NCBI GenBank assembly: GCA_041498815.1
Contig: JBGQJC010000032.1
Span: forward strand, 1-30,168
DNA length: 30,168 nucleotides
Origin: DATDPM01 sp041498815
GTDB taxonomy: Bacteria; Pseudomonadota; Alphaproteobacteria; DATDPM01
Direction of reading: 5' to 3'
The notes below the pieces were generated by a model, which was not told where the DNA came from, searched no databases, and saw only the letters and a list, made by a program, of their open reading frames with translations. Shown here piece after piece: positions 18,384 to 27,200 of the stretch. Each line of letters opens with the position of its first letter. Within the stretch, counting starts at the first letter, position 1. Position numbers and translations under genes: made by a program.

Positions 18384-20634
18384 AGCTGTCGAGCACCTTC
18401 TTGACGCCGGTGGCGAACGCGATCTCGAGCTTGTCGCCCTCGACGGAGCGCACCTTGCCGTAGCCGAATTTCTGGTGGAACACCTCGTCCCCCAACTTGA
18501 ATCCCGCCGATGACTTGCGCGGGCGCTCCGGCACCCGGTAGCTCCGCCCTTCGATGACCGGGCGGCGCGGCCCTTTCCGCCACGGCCCGCCGAAACTGGC
18601 TTGATCCTCGCTGAGGCCCGAGGTCTTTGCGGCGGCGCCGTAAAGGCCGGGGTCGCTCATGGGTTCGATATGGGCATCGGGCAGCTCATCGACGAAGCGC
18701 GACGGGATCGCGCTCTGCCATTGGTTGTAGACGCGGCGGTTCGCGGCGAAGGTGACGATCGCGCGGCGCCGCGCGCGCGTCAGCCCGACATAGGCCAGGC
18801 GCCGCTCTTCTTCCAGCGCCTTGACCCCATTCTCGTCGAGCGCCCGCTGATGGGGAAACAGCTGCTCCTCCCAGCCCGGCAGGAACACGGTGTCGAATTC
18901 CAGGCCCTTGGCGGAATGGAGCGTCATGATGTTGACCATGTCGACGCCCGCGGCCTCGGTATTTTCCATCACCAGGCTGACGTGTTCGAGAAATCCCGAA
19001 AGGCTCTCGAATTCGGCGATGGCGGCCACGAGCTCCTTGAGGTTCTCCAGCCGGCCCGGGGCATCCGGCGCTTTGTCGTTCTGCCACATCGCGGTGTAGC
19101 CGGATTCGTCCAGCACCAATTCGGCAAGCTCGCCGTGTGGCAATGCGTCGAGGCAAGCGCGCCAGCGATCGAAATCGTTCAGCAGCGCGGTCAGCGAATT
19201 TCGCGCCTGGGCCGTGATCTCATCCGTTTCGGCGAGCGCGCGGGCCGCGCGGGTGAGCGGAATGCCCCGCGCCCGGGCCGCGCGGTGAAGCGTCTGAAGC
19301 GTCGCTTCGCCGATGCCCCGGCGCGGCACGTTGACGATGCGCTCGAAGGCGAGATCGTCGTCGGGCTGCGCCACCACCCGCAAATAGGCGATGGCGTCGC
19401 GGATTTCCTGCCGTTCGTAGAAGCGCAGGCCCCCGACGACCCGGTAGGGAATGCCGATATTGAGGAACCGCTCTTCGAACTCGCGGGTTTGGAAGCCCGC
19501 CCGCACCAGAATCGCGGTCTGCGACAAAGCATGGCCCCGGCGCTGCAGGGCCTCGATCTCGTCGGCCACGAACTGCGCCTCTTGCACGCCGTCCCACACG
19601 CCCCGCACGCGGACCTTTTCGCCGCCGTCCGACTCCGTCCACAGCGTCTTGCCCAAGCGCCCCGCGTTGCAGGCGATAAGCCCCGAAGCCGCCCCCAGGA
19701 TATGCTGGGTCGAGCGGTAGTTCTGTTCGAGGCGGATCACGCGCGCGCCCGGAAAATCCTTCTCGAATCGCAGGATGTTGCCGACCTCGGCGCCGCGCCA
19801 GCCGTAGATCGACTGATCGTCGTCGCCGACACAGCAGATGTTGTGCGATCCCTGGGCCAAGAGGCGCAGCCACAGATATTGCGCCACGTTGGTGTCCTGG
19901 TACTCGTCGACGAGGACATAGCGGAAGCGCCGCTGGTATTCGCCCAAGACATCGGCATGGGAGGTAAAGAGCGTGAGACAGTGGAGCAAAAGGTCGCCGA
20001 AATCGGCCGCGTTGAGCGAGATCAGGCGCTGCTGGTAGCCGCGATAAAGCTCGACGCCGCGGCCGCCCGCAAAATCGCGCGCATCGGCGGCGTTCACCTT
20101 GTCGGGAATAAGCCCCCGGTCCTTCCAGCGCTCGATGAGGGCAACCAGGACGCGGGCCGGCCAACGCTTCTCGTCGATGTTGGCGGCTTCCAAGACCTGT
20201 TTGGCGAGCCGGATCTGATCGTCCGTGTCCAGAATCGTAAAATTGGATTTGAGGCCCACGAGCTCCGCATGTTGGCGCAAGATCCGTGCGCCGATGGCGT
20301 GAAAGGTTCCGATCCACATCGATTCGGTCGAGCGCCCGATCAGAGCCTCGACCCGTTCCCGCATCTGGCGCGCCGCCTTGTTGGTGAACGTGACCGCCAG
20401 AACTTGCTGCGGCCAGGCGCGCCCGGTGAAAAGGATGTGGGCCAGCCTTGTGGTCAACACCCGCGTCTTTCCGGTTCCGGCGCCCGCCAGCACCAAGACC
20501 GGGCCGTCGACGGCCTCGACCGCCTCGCGCTGCTTCGGGTTCAGATCGGCGAAATAGGGCAGATCGTCGGCGCGCGGCGCGGGCGCTGGCTCGAGGGACG
20601 GCGCAGGTAGTTGGACGGTTGGTGGAAGCGGCAT
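18367..20634 (-). CDS. uvrD: UvrD/PcrA-type superfamily 1 DNA helicase
   Basis: ATP-dependent 3'-5' helicase used in nucleotide-excision and mismatch repair and in clearing DNA-bound proteins. After a Pro-rich ~25-residue leader, the SF1 motifs appear in order: LNPKQREAV (Q motif), AGAGTGKT (I, residues 50-57), VTFTNKAARQM (Ia), VDEYQDTN (II), VGDDDQSIYGWRGA (III), RLEQNYRST (IV), TLHSAKGLEFDTVFLPG (V) and EERRLAYVGLTRAR (VI). The C-terminus has a Tudor-like segment (GDEVFHQKFGYGKVRSVEGDKLEIAF) that in PcrA/UvrD binds RNA polymerase. At 755 residues it has normal length. PcrA and UvrD cannot be told apart by motifs alone; the UvrD name is used for Proteobacteria. Confidence 0.95.
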   Translation of the reverse strand: MPLPPTVQLPAPSLEPAPAPRADDLPYFADLNPKQREAVEAVDGPVLVLAGAGTGKTRVLTTRLAHILFTGRAWPQQVLAVTFTNKAARQMRERVEALIGRSTESMWIGTFHAIGARILRQHAELVGLKSNFTILDTDDQIRLAKQVLEAANIDEKRWPARVLVALIERWKDRGLIPDKVNAADARDFAGGRGVELYRGYQQRLISLNAADFGDLLLHCLTLFTSHADVLGEYQRRFRYVLVDEYQDTNVAQYLWLRLLAQGSHNICCVGDDDQSIYGWRGAEVGNILRFEKDFPGARVIRLEQNYRSTQHILGAASGLIACNAGRLGKTLWTESDGGEKVRVRGVWDGVQEAQFVADEIEALQRRGHALSQTAILVRAGFQTREFEERFLNIGIPYRVVGGLRFYERQEIRDAIAYLRVVAQPDDDLAFERIVNVPRRGIGEATLQTLHRAARARGIPLTRAARALAETDEITAQARNSLTALLNDFDRWRACLDALPHGELAELVLDESGYTAMWQNDKAPDAPGRLENLKELVAAIAEFESLSGFLEHVSLVMENTEAAGVDMVNIMTLHSAKGLEFDTVFLPGWEEQLFPHQRALDENGVKALEEERRLAYVGLTRARRRAIVTFAANRRVYNQWQSAIPSRFVDELPDAHIEPMSDPGLYGAAAKTSGLSEDQASFGGPWRKGPRRPVIEGRSYRVPERPRKSSAGFKLGDEVFHQKFGYGKVRSVEGDKLEIAFATGVKKVLDSFVEPA

Positions 20635-20730
20635 TCTAAGAATCTATATAGCACGGGACGGCGCGGGTGCAGCCCGGGCCCGAAAATCGCCGCCGGGCGC
20701 GCGGAGAACGGCCGGCACGATCTTCATCGT

Positions 20731-21240
20731 CTAGTCGCAGCGCCCGTTCGACCCTTCGGCGCAGATCTTTGCACCATCGGTCCAGGTTGCGCCGGACAAA
20801 TCGGCGTTGAGAAGATCGGCGCCGACAACCCGGGCGCCCGTCAAATCCGCCCCCCTCAGATTGGCGCGAAAGAAGTGGGCGCGGCGTAAATCGGCGCCGC
20901 GCAGCGACGCGCCGGACAAGTCGCCCTTGGTGAAATCCGCTTCCTCGAGTTTCGCGTCGTCGAAGCGCGTCTTGGCCATCCGGGCGCTCAGGAACTTGGC
21001 GCCGAAGGCGTGCGCGTGCGCCAGGCTTGCTCCTGAAAGATCCGCCCGGGTAAAGCTCGCGTCCCGAAGATTCCCGCCCGATAGATCCGCCCCGCGCAGA
21101 TCCTGGGCGTCGAAATAGCAGCGTTGCCAATCCACGTTCGGTCCCGCCGCGTCGCTGCAGGCGGCAAAAACCGGCTGCGAGGCGAAACAGAGCGTGAGGG
21201 GAAGGAAAACGGCGAACGTCCGGAATGGAAGCCAGGGCAT
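20731..21240 (-). CDS. Secreted pentapeptide-repeat protein
   Basis: The frame is open from 21312, but ATG 21240 is chosen because it starts a clear signal peptide (MPWLPFRTFAVFLPLTLCF, with AxA-type cleavage near QPVFA-ACS), giving 169 residues. The mature protein is about twenty tandem A(D/N)LxX-type pentapeptides (for example DLRGADLSGGNLRDASF and GADLRRAHFFRANLRGADL), expected to form a right-handed beta-helix. It closes with WTDGAKICAEGSNGRCD, a Cys-containing cap seen in other exported members. The molecular role is unknown; it is probably periplasmic. It lies upstream of uvrD on the same strand with a 96-base gap that shows no clear terminator. Confidence 0.85.
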   Translation of the reverse strand: MPWLPFRTFAVFLPLTLCFASQPVFAACSDAAGPNVDWQRCYFDAQDLRGADLSGGNLRDASFTRADLSGASLAHAHAFGAKFLSARMAKTRFDDAKLEEADFTKGDLSGASLRGADLRRAHFFRANLRGADLTGARVVGADLLNADLSGATWTDGAKICAEGSNGRCD

Positions 21241-21555
21241 GGCGCACAGATTAGTGCGCCCAAGCCGCAGCCCGCAAAGCGATTTCAACGGCCCGCGCCG
21301 CGAGGCCCTCATGGATGGGACCGAGGTGCCCGGCTCCGCGACGGCATGCCGCAGCGACGTGAAGCGGTGCCCGATGTTCCCATGCCGCGGCCACGATCAG
21401 ACCCAATTCCGCGGCTAAACCACTGTTTTGAGTGATTGTCGTTCGCAAGAAAGTTGTTGCGAATAACTCGCAATATCGCTATATCTGAGAGGGGCGAATG
21501 TGGTCCAGTCCCGGCTGACGGCGTAGCACCTTGAAAATTAAGGGAGATTTCTGAA
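21241..21555. other. Divergent intergenic region before the iron-uptake genes
   Basis: A 315-base gap separating the leftward pentapeptide-repeat gene from the rightward cupredoxin gene. The first ~180 bases are GC-rich and show no convincing gene. From about 21415 the DNA becomes AT-richer and holds the inverted repeats and promoter described separately. AGGGAGA (21541-21547) is the Shine-Dalgarno for the GTG start at 21556. Confidence 0.7.
21433..21485 (+). promoter_or_regulatory. Promoter with Fur-like operators for the iron-uptake operon
   Basis: TTGCGA (21457-21462) and TATATC (21480-21485), 17 bases apart, fit a sigma-70 promoter. The -35 box is the left arm of a perfect inverted repeat TTGCGA-N5-TCGCAA (21457-21473). 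In the 7-1-7 form used for Fur sites it reads TGCGAAT-A-ACTCGCA (21458-21472), sharing 5 of 7 and 4 of 7 positions with the TGATAAT and ATTATCA halves. A weaker related element, TGATTGT-C-GTTCGCA, lies at 21433-21447. A repressor bound here would block the -35 box and spacer. Iron control by a Fur-family protein is inferred from the site shape and the downstream iron genes. Confidence 0.55.
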
Positions 21556-21891
21556 GTGTCCATTCGTTCGACTGCCGTCCTTGCCGGCGCCTTGGTTGTT
21601 GCCCTTGGATTCGCCGCCCGCGCCGAGGATCAGTCCGTCACCCTCACGATCAAGAATCACCGTTTCGACCCGGCCGTGATCGAGGTGCCGGCCGGCCAGA
21701 AGGTCAAGCTTCTGGTCCGCAATCAGGATGCGACGCCCGAAGAGTTCGACAGCTATGCCCTGAACCGCGAGAAGGTGATCCCCGGGGGCTCCGAAGGGAT
21801 CGTGTTCATCGGGCCGCTCGACCCCGGCACGTACGAATTCATGGGCGAGTTCAACGCCGAGACCGCTCAAGGCAAGGTCGTCGCCAAATAG
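21556..21891 (+). CDS. Periplasmic cupredoxin-fold protein of the FTR1 system
   Basis: The 111-residue product has a signal peptide (MSIRSTAVLAGALVVALGF, cleavage ARA-E near residue 23) and one cupredoxin domain with IKNHRFDPAVIEVPAGQKVKLLVRN, then FDSYALNREKVI and GPLDPGTYEFMGEFN. This is the small cupredoxin type encoded next to FTR1 permeases (compare FtrB of FtrABCD and the EfeO cupredoxin domain), thought to bind or oxidise iron before permeation. The mature protein has no Cys, so the classic blue-copper His-Cys-His-Met site cannot form; His, Glu, Asp and Met residues may bind metal. The GTG start has AGGGAGA eight bases upstream. The FTR1 gene follows after 47 bases. Confidence 0.85.
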   Translation: MSIRSTAVLAGALVVALGFAARAEDQSVTLTIKNHRFDPAVIEVPAGQKVKLLVRNQDATPEEFDSYALNREKVIPGGSEGIVFIGPLDPGTYEFMGEFNAETAQGKVVAK

Positions 21892-21938
21892 CTCGGTACC
21901 GGCAGCGCACATCGAAATAAGGAATCGGACGGTAGGTC

Positions 21939-23477
21939 ATGCTCGCAAGCGCATTGGTGGTCTTTCGCGAGGTGTTGGAGGCCGCGCTGGTCGTCGGCAT
22001 CGTGCTGGCGGCGACCGATGGCCTGCCGCGCCGCAATTTTTGGATCGCGACGGGAATCCTCACCGGAGTGGGCGGGTCGATCGTGGTCGCGGCGTTTGCG
22101 GACGTGATCTCCACGGCGGCCTCCGGCATGGGCCAAGAACTGATGAACGCCGCCGTGTTGTTCATCGCGGTCGTGGTGCTGGGCTGGTCCATTATCTGGA
22201 TGCGGCGCCACGGGCGCGAGTTGTCGCAGCGCGCGAAGGCGGTCGGCCAGAGCGTCGCTTCCGGCGGCGTACCCATCCATATGCTCGCGGTGGTCGTCGG
22301 GCTTTCGGTGCTGCGCGAGGGCGCCGAGGCCGTCCTGTTCCTGTTCGGAATCGCCTCCGCCCAAGGCACTACGGCGCTGCTGATGCTGGTCGGCGGCGCG
22401 ATCGGTGTCGCCGCCGGGTGTGCGGCCGGATACTTGATCTACCGCGGATTGGTGCGTATTGCCGCGCGTCACCTGTTCGGGGTGACGAGCTGGCTGCTGG
22501 CTTTCCTTGCGGCCGGCATGGCGTCCCAGGGTGCGGCCACACTGGTGGCCGCGGGAATCCTCCCCCCCATTGTCCCCACCGCCTGGGATACCTCGGCGGT
22601 GCTTTCCGAGGGCAATTTGCTCGGTCAAGTCCTCCACACCCTGATCGGTTACGATTCTCATCCGGCGCTCATCCAGGTCCTGTTCTATGCCGCGACGCTC
22701 GGCACCATCGTGGTCATGATGCGCCGCGCCGATGTCCGTAAGACGCTGCCTCATGCTGCCGCCATCATCGCCGCCGCCGTATCTCTGGCGCTGCCCGCAG
22801 GCGCGCGCGCCGAAAACAAGGTCTATTCGCCGACCGTAGTCTACGGAGAATTCGCCATCGAGGCGCGCGGTGAATCCGTCGTCAATCGCGGCGACCGGGC
22901 GGAAGAAACCCAGAATCAGAGATATGAACTCGAATATGGCGTGACCAGCTGGTGGCAGACCGCCCTGGTCGGCGAGGTTTCCAAGGACGCCGGCGCGCCG
23001 TTCAAATACGAAGCCACGGGCTTCGAGAACATTTTCCAGATCACCGAGCCGGGCGAGGCCTGGATCGATTCCGCCATCTATCTCGAATACGAATTCGCCA
23101 ATCAAAGGGATGCCGCGGATGTGGCCGAAGGCAAGCTCCTTCTCGAGAAGCAGCTTGGGCAGACGGTCGAAACCGTCAATTTCATATTCGAGAAAGAGGT
23201 CGGCGATCACGCCAATAGCGATATCGACGTCGAATACGCGGCGCGCACCAAACTGCGTTGGAAACCGTATTTCGAGCCGGCGATCGAGGCCTTCGGCGAC
23301 ATTCACACCCCGCCGAGGGACGAGCACCAGCACCAGATCGGCCCGGTCATGCTCGGGTTAATCCCGCTCGCCCCAACTGTGGGCTTCAGATACGAGCTTG
23401 GCTGGCTGTTCGGGTTGACACCCGCCAGCCCCGACCACGCGATCAAATGGCTGGCCGAACTCGAATTCCACTTCTAA
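21939..23477 (+). CDS. FTR1-family iron permease fused to a putative outer-membrane barrel
   Basis: A single 512-residue ORF. Residues 1-~260 are a complete FTR1 high-affinity iron permease: about seven membrane helices and both REXXE motifs, REVLE (10-14) and REGAE (126-130), ending with the usual C-terminal segment YDSHPALIQVLFYAATLGTIVVMM. In frame, residues ~260-291 then look like a full signal peptide: MMRRADVRK, hydrophobic AAAIIAAAVSLAL, and ARA-E cleavage at 291. Residues 292-512 alternate polar and hydrophobic residues with many aromatics (VVYGEFAIEARGE, RYELEYGVTSWWQTALVGEV, SAIYLEYEF) and end in LEFHF, as outer-membrane barrels do. Ordinary FTR1 ends near 270. It may be a true fusion, cleaved after export, or two products using internal ATGs at 22716/22719. 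Confidence 0.88.
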   Translation: MLASALVVFREVLEAALVVGIVLAATDGLPRRNFWIATGILTGVGGSIVVAAFADVISTAASGMGQELMNAAVLFIAVVVLGWSIIWMRRHGRELSQRAKAVGQSVASGGVPIHMLAVVVGLSVLREGAEAVLFLFGIASAQGTTALLMLVGGAIGVAAGCAAGYLIYRGLVRIAARHLFGVTSWLLAFLAAGMASQGAATLVAAGILPPIVPTAWDTSAVLSEGNLLGQVLHTLIGYDSHPALIQVLFYAATLGTIVVMMRRADVRKTLPHAAAIIAAAVSLALPAGARAENKVYSPTVVYGEFAIEARGESVVNRGDRAEETQNQRYELEYGVTSWWQTALVGEVSKDAGAPFKYEATGFENIFQITEPGEAWIDSAIYLEYEFANQRDAADVAEGKLLLEKQLGQTVETVNFIFEKEVGDHANSDIDVEYAARTKLRWKPYFEPAIEAFGDIHTPPRDEHQHQIGPVMLGLIPLAPTVGFRYELGWLFGLTPASPDHAIKWLAELEFHF

Positions 23478-23506
23478 CCGGTTAAACGCGGCCCGGCCGA
23501 AGGAGC

Positions 23507-23532
23507 CCACCCGGGCACGAACGCCCGGGTGG
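23507..23532. terminator. Perfect hairpin between convergent FTR1-barrel and SRPBCC genes
   Basis: CCACCCGGGC (23507-23516) and GCCCGGGTGG (23523-23532) form a perfect 10-bp stem with a six-base loop, 29 bases after the FTR1-barrel stop and 8 bases from the stop of the opposing gene. There is no T run on either side, so termination would be weak or factor-assisted, but the placement between converging genes suits a bidirectional terminator. Confidence 0.6.
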
Positions 23533-23540
23533 ATATTCCG

Positions 23541-24086
23541 CTACATCTTATTTCCGAATTTCTTCTTCAAGGTGTCGAGACCGCCCTGATAGATGCCGGT
23601 GATGATCTCTTTCGCCTTGGCATCGGGGACGCCCTTGGCGTCGAAAGTCGAACCCCAGATCACCAGCGAATGGCCGTTTCCGGCGTCGGTCACGGCGAGG
23701 AAGGATTCATAATTCGCGAGCGGCAGCGGCCCTTCCAGAATGTCGTAAGTGAGCCGCGTTGCGGAGTCGCTGTAGGAGGTGAGTACTTCCTTGATGTCGC
23801 CCCCGCCGTTGAGATGCAGGATACGGTTGCTCCCCGGCTGGGTGGGGGGGCCGTCCATGGTCGTGCTCTGAACCGCGGGATGCCAATCCTGCAGGTGGTC
23901 GAATTTGCCGACGACCTTCCACACATCGGCGGGCGAACCCGCGATCTCGGCGCTTTGAATCACGGTGATCTTGCCCGCGGCCGAAGCAAAGGGCGCGGCG
24001 AACGTCACGGCCGAAAGCGCCAGAACAGCCAAAACACCGGTCAGCCAGCCCCGTTCCCCGGCGTTGATTACCCCTGTAAATGTCAT
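23541..24086 (-). CDS. Exported SRPBCC-superfamily protein
   Basis: The frame is open to 24407, but ATG 24086 is chosen because GAGAGG lies just upstream and it starts a signal peptide (hydrophobic WLTGVLAVLALSAVTFAAPF, cleavage near ASA-AGK), giving 181 residues. The mature ~145 residues fit the START/Bet v1-like SRPBCC (polyketide-cyclase type) fold: ITVIQSAEIAGSPADVWKVVGKFDHLQDWHPAV at the start, a central GSNRILHLNGGGDIKEVLTSY, and a C-terminal helix IITGIYQGGLDTLKKKFGNKM. The family binds hydrophobic ligands in a deep pocket; the ligand here is unknown. It is probably periplasmic and looks like a single-gene unit, 154 bp from metH. Confidence 0.85.
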   Translation of the reverse strand: MTFTGVINAGERGWLTGVLAVLALSAVTFAAPFASAAGKITVIQSAEIAGSPADVWKVVGKFDHLQDWHPAVQSTTMDGPPTQPGSNRILHLNGGGDIKEVLTSYSDSATRLTYDILEGPLPLANYESFLAVTDAGNGHSLVIWGSTFDAKGVPDAKAKEIITGIYQGGLDTLKKKFGNKM

Positions 24087-24240
24087 TGTTATCCTCTCCC
24101 AGGCCTTGCTCTTGAACGAATGAGCCGACGTTAGCCGGCCGATCAAACGCCGCCGAGGATGCACGTACCGAACCCCGGGAGCAATAGGCTGGTCGAAGAA
24201 GCAGCCTCGAGGAGTGACGCCGGCGGGGCCGGCGGCCGGG

Positions 24241-27200
24241 CTAGACGGTGAAATACTTCGCCTGGGGATGGGTGATGACGATCGCCGAAGTGGATTGCTC
24301 GGGCTCCAGTTGATCCTCTTCGCCCATGACGACCCCGACGCGCTCCGCCCCCAGCAGTTCCAGGATCCGGCGCTGGTCGCCCAAGTTCGGACAGGCCGGA
24401 TAGCCAAACGAGTAACGCGACCCGCGGTAGCCCTGTTTCAGCAGCTTGGCGATCTCCCGCGCGTCCTCGCCGCCGAAACCGAGTTCGCTCCGAATGCGCT
24501 TGTGGACGTATTCCGCCATCGCCTCGGCGATTTCGACGCCGAAGCCGTGCAGATAGAGGTAATCCTGATACCGGTTCTCGCCGAACCACTGGCGCGCCAC
24601 TTCCGAGGCCCGCGCGCCGGCGGTTACCACCTGGAGCCCGACGACATCGCGCTCGCGCTCGGAAATGTCGCGCACGAAGTCCGCGATGCAAATGCCGTCC
24701 TCGCGTTTTTGCCGGGGCAAGGTGAACCGCGCCAGTTCGGTCGCTCCATCGGTATCGAACAGAACCAAATCGTTGCCGTCGCCCGCCGCCTTCCAATAGC
24801 CATAGGCCGCCTTCGGTATGACGATGTTTTCATCGGCGCATTGCTTGGCGAGCTTGAGCATGATCGGCCGCACTTCGCGTTTGGCCCACTCGGCGAATTC
24901 TTCGCGGCTCTTGCCCGCTTTCTTGAAGCCCCAGTGGAACTGGAACAGCATCGTTTCATTCACAAACGGCACCAAGGTCCGGATCGGCACCTTGTCGATC
25001 ACCCGCGAGCCGAAGAACGGCGGTTCGGAAACCGCGATGCCGCGGGTGAGCTCGGCGCGGCGCAGCCGGATTTCCTCGAGCTCGACGGGCCGCGCCTTTT
25101 CCGGCGGCCTGTCCACGGCCTCGAGCCTGCGGTCGGGCCGGCGCTCGCCCTTCTCCGCCGCTTGGCGCGCGCGCTCGGCCAAATGCCCGTCGAAGCCGCC
25201 GGTCATCACCTTGTCCATCAGATCGAGACCGTCGAAGGCGTCGCGGGCGTAGGCGACGCGCCCGGAGCCGTAAGCCTTGACGCAATCGGTTTCGACGTAT
25301 CCGCGGGTCAACGCGGCGCCGCCCAGAATCACGGGAATGTCGAGCTTCTCGCGCGTCATCTCGATCAGGTTCTCACGCATGATGACGGTCGATTTCACCA
25401 ACAGCCCCGACATGCCCACGGCATTCGCCTTGTGCTCCTTGGCCGCCGTCAGGATGTGTTCGAGCGGCTGCTTGATGCCGAGATTGACGACGCGATAGCC
25501 GTTGTTGGTCAGGATGATGTCGACAAGGTTCTTGCCGATGTCGTGCACGTCGCCCCGGACGGTCGCCAGCACCATGGTTCCCTTCTGCTGCCCTTCGACG
25601 CGATCCATGTGCGGCTCGAGGTAGCCGACGGCCTTCTTCATGGTCTCGGCCGATTGCAGCACGAACGGGAGTTGCATCTGCCCCGAGCCGAACAGATCGC
25701 CGACCACCTTCATGCCGTCGAGCAGGAACTTGTTGATGATGTCGAGCGGCGGGTGGCGCGCCATGGCTTCGTCGAGATCGGCCTCCAGCCCCTGCCGGTC
25801 GCCATCGATGATCCGCAGCTTGAGGCGCTCCTCGACCTCGGCCGGGCGCTCGGGGGCCTTCTTGACCTCGCCGGTGCGGCCCTCGAACAGGCCGAGATAG
25901 GCGTGGAGCGGATCGTAGCCCTCGCGCCGCCGGTCGAAAATCAGATCCTCGGCGATTCGCGATTCCTCGGGCGCGATCTTATGGAGCGGCACGATCTTGC
26001 TCACGTGCACGATCGCGCCGGTCAAGCCGCGTTTCAACGCCTGGTCCAGGAACACCGAATTCAAAACGTGGCGCGCCGCCGGGTTGAGGCCGAAGGAGAT
26101 GTTCGACAGCCCCAGGATGATCTGGCACTCGGGCATATCCTTCGCGATTCGCTCGATCGCCTCGAGGCTGTTGAGCCCGAGCTTGCGGTCGTCCTCGTTG
26201 CCCGTGCAGATCGTGAAGGTGAGCGGGTCGAACAACAGGTCCGACGGCGGCAGGCCATAACGGTTCACCGCGAAATCATAGAGGCGGCGGGCGATCTCCA
26301 ACTTGTGCCCGGCCTCCTTGGCCATGCCCCCTTCGTCGATGGTGAGCGCGATGACGCCGGCGCCGAATCTCTTGGCAAGCTCCAGCTTCTTCGCCGCCGG
26401 CTTCTCGCCGTCCTCGAAATTGATCGAGTTGATGATCGCCTTGCCGCCGTAGAGCTTGAGCACCGATTCGAGGACCGGGAACTCGGTCGAATCGAAAACC
26501 AGCGGGGCATCGACCGATCCCCGCATCCGGGACACGACCTCGTGGATGTCGGCCGATTCATCGCGCCCGACGAAGGCGGTGCAGACGTCCAACGCGTTCG
26601 AGCCTTCGCGCGCCTGCTCGCGCCCCATCTCGACGCAACCGTCCCAATTGCCGGCGTCCTGAAGCTCGCGGAAGCGGCGGCTGCCGTTGGCGTTGCAGCG
26701 CTCGCCGATCGAGAAATAGGCGGCTTCCTGGCGCAGCGGCACCTGGGAATAGAGCGAGGCGACCGAAGGCACCCAGAACACCTCGCGCTTGACCGGCACC
26801 GGGCGAAGCTTGTTGCCCGCGCGCCGGCGCAGCATCGCGTCCAAGGCCTCGATATGGGCGATGTCGGTGCCGCAGCAGCCGCCGATGATGTTGACCCCGT
26901 CCTCGGCAATGAACCGTTCGAGCCAAAGGGCGAGCTCGGATGGTCCCAGGGGATAATGCGGCGCGCCCTCGATAAGCTCGGGCAGGCCCGCATTGGGCAG
27001 GACCGAGATCATGCCGTCCCAGTTCTCGGCCAGCCATTTGATATGCTCCGACATCTCTTGCGGCCCGGTCGCGCAATTGAGCCCCAGGATCGGCACATCG
27101 AGCGCCCGGACGATGGTCGCCGCGGCCGCGATGTCGGTGCCGACCAAAAGGGTTCCGGTCGTCTCCACCGTCACCTGGACGATGATCGGGATGTCGGCGT

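Noticed and set aside
18601..20610. 669-codon ORF on the + strand opposite uvrD
   Set aside because: Antisense shadow; the minus strand carries all SF1 helicase motifs.
24209..24233. GC-rich hairpin just after the metH stop as a terminator
   Set aside because: The GCCGGC/GCCGGC repeat has a three-base loop and no T run on the minus strand; it is no better than background in this composition.
24087..24407. N-terminal extension of the SRPBCC protein to 24407
   Set aside because: The extension overlaps the metH 3' end and is Arg/Ser-rich shadow sequence. ATG 24086 has an SD and a signal peptide.
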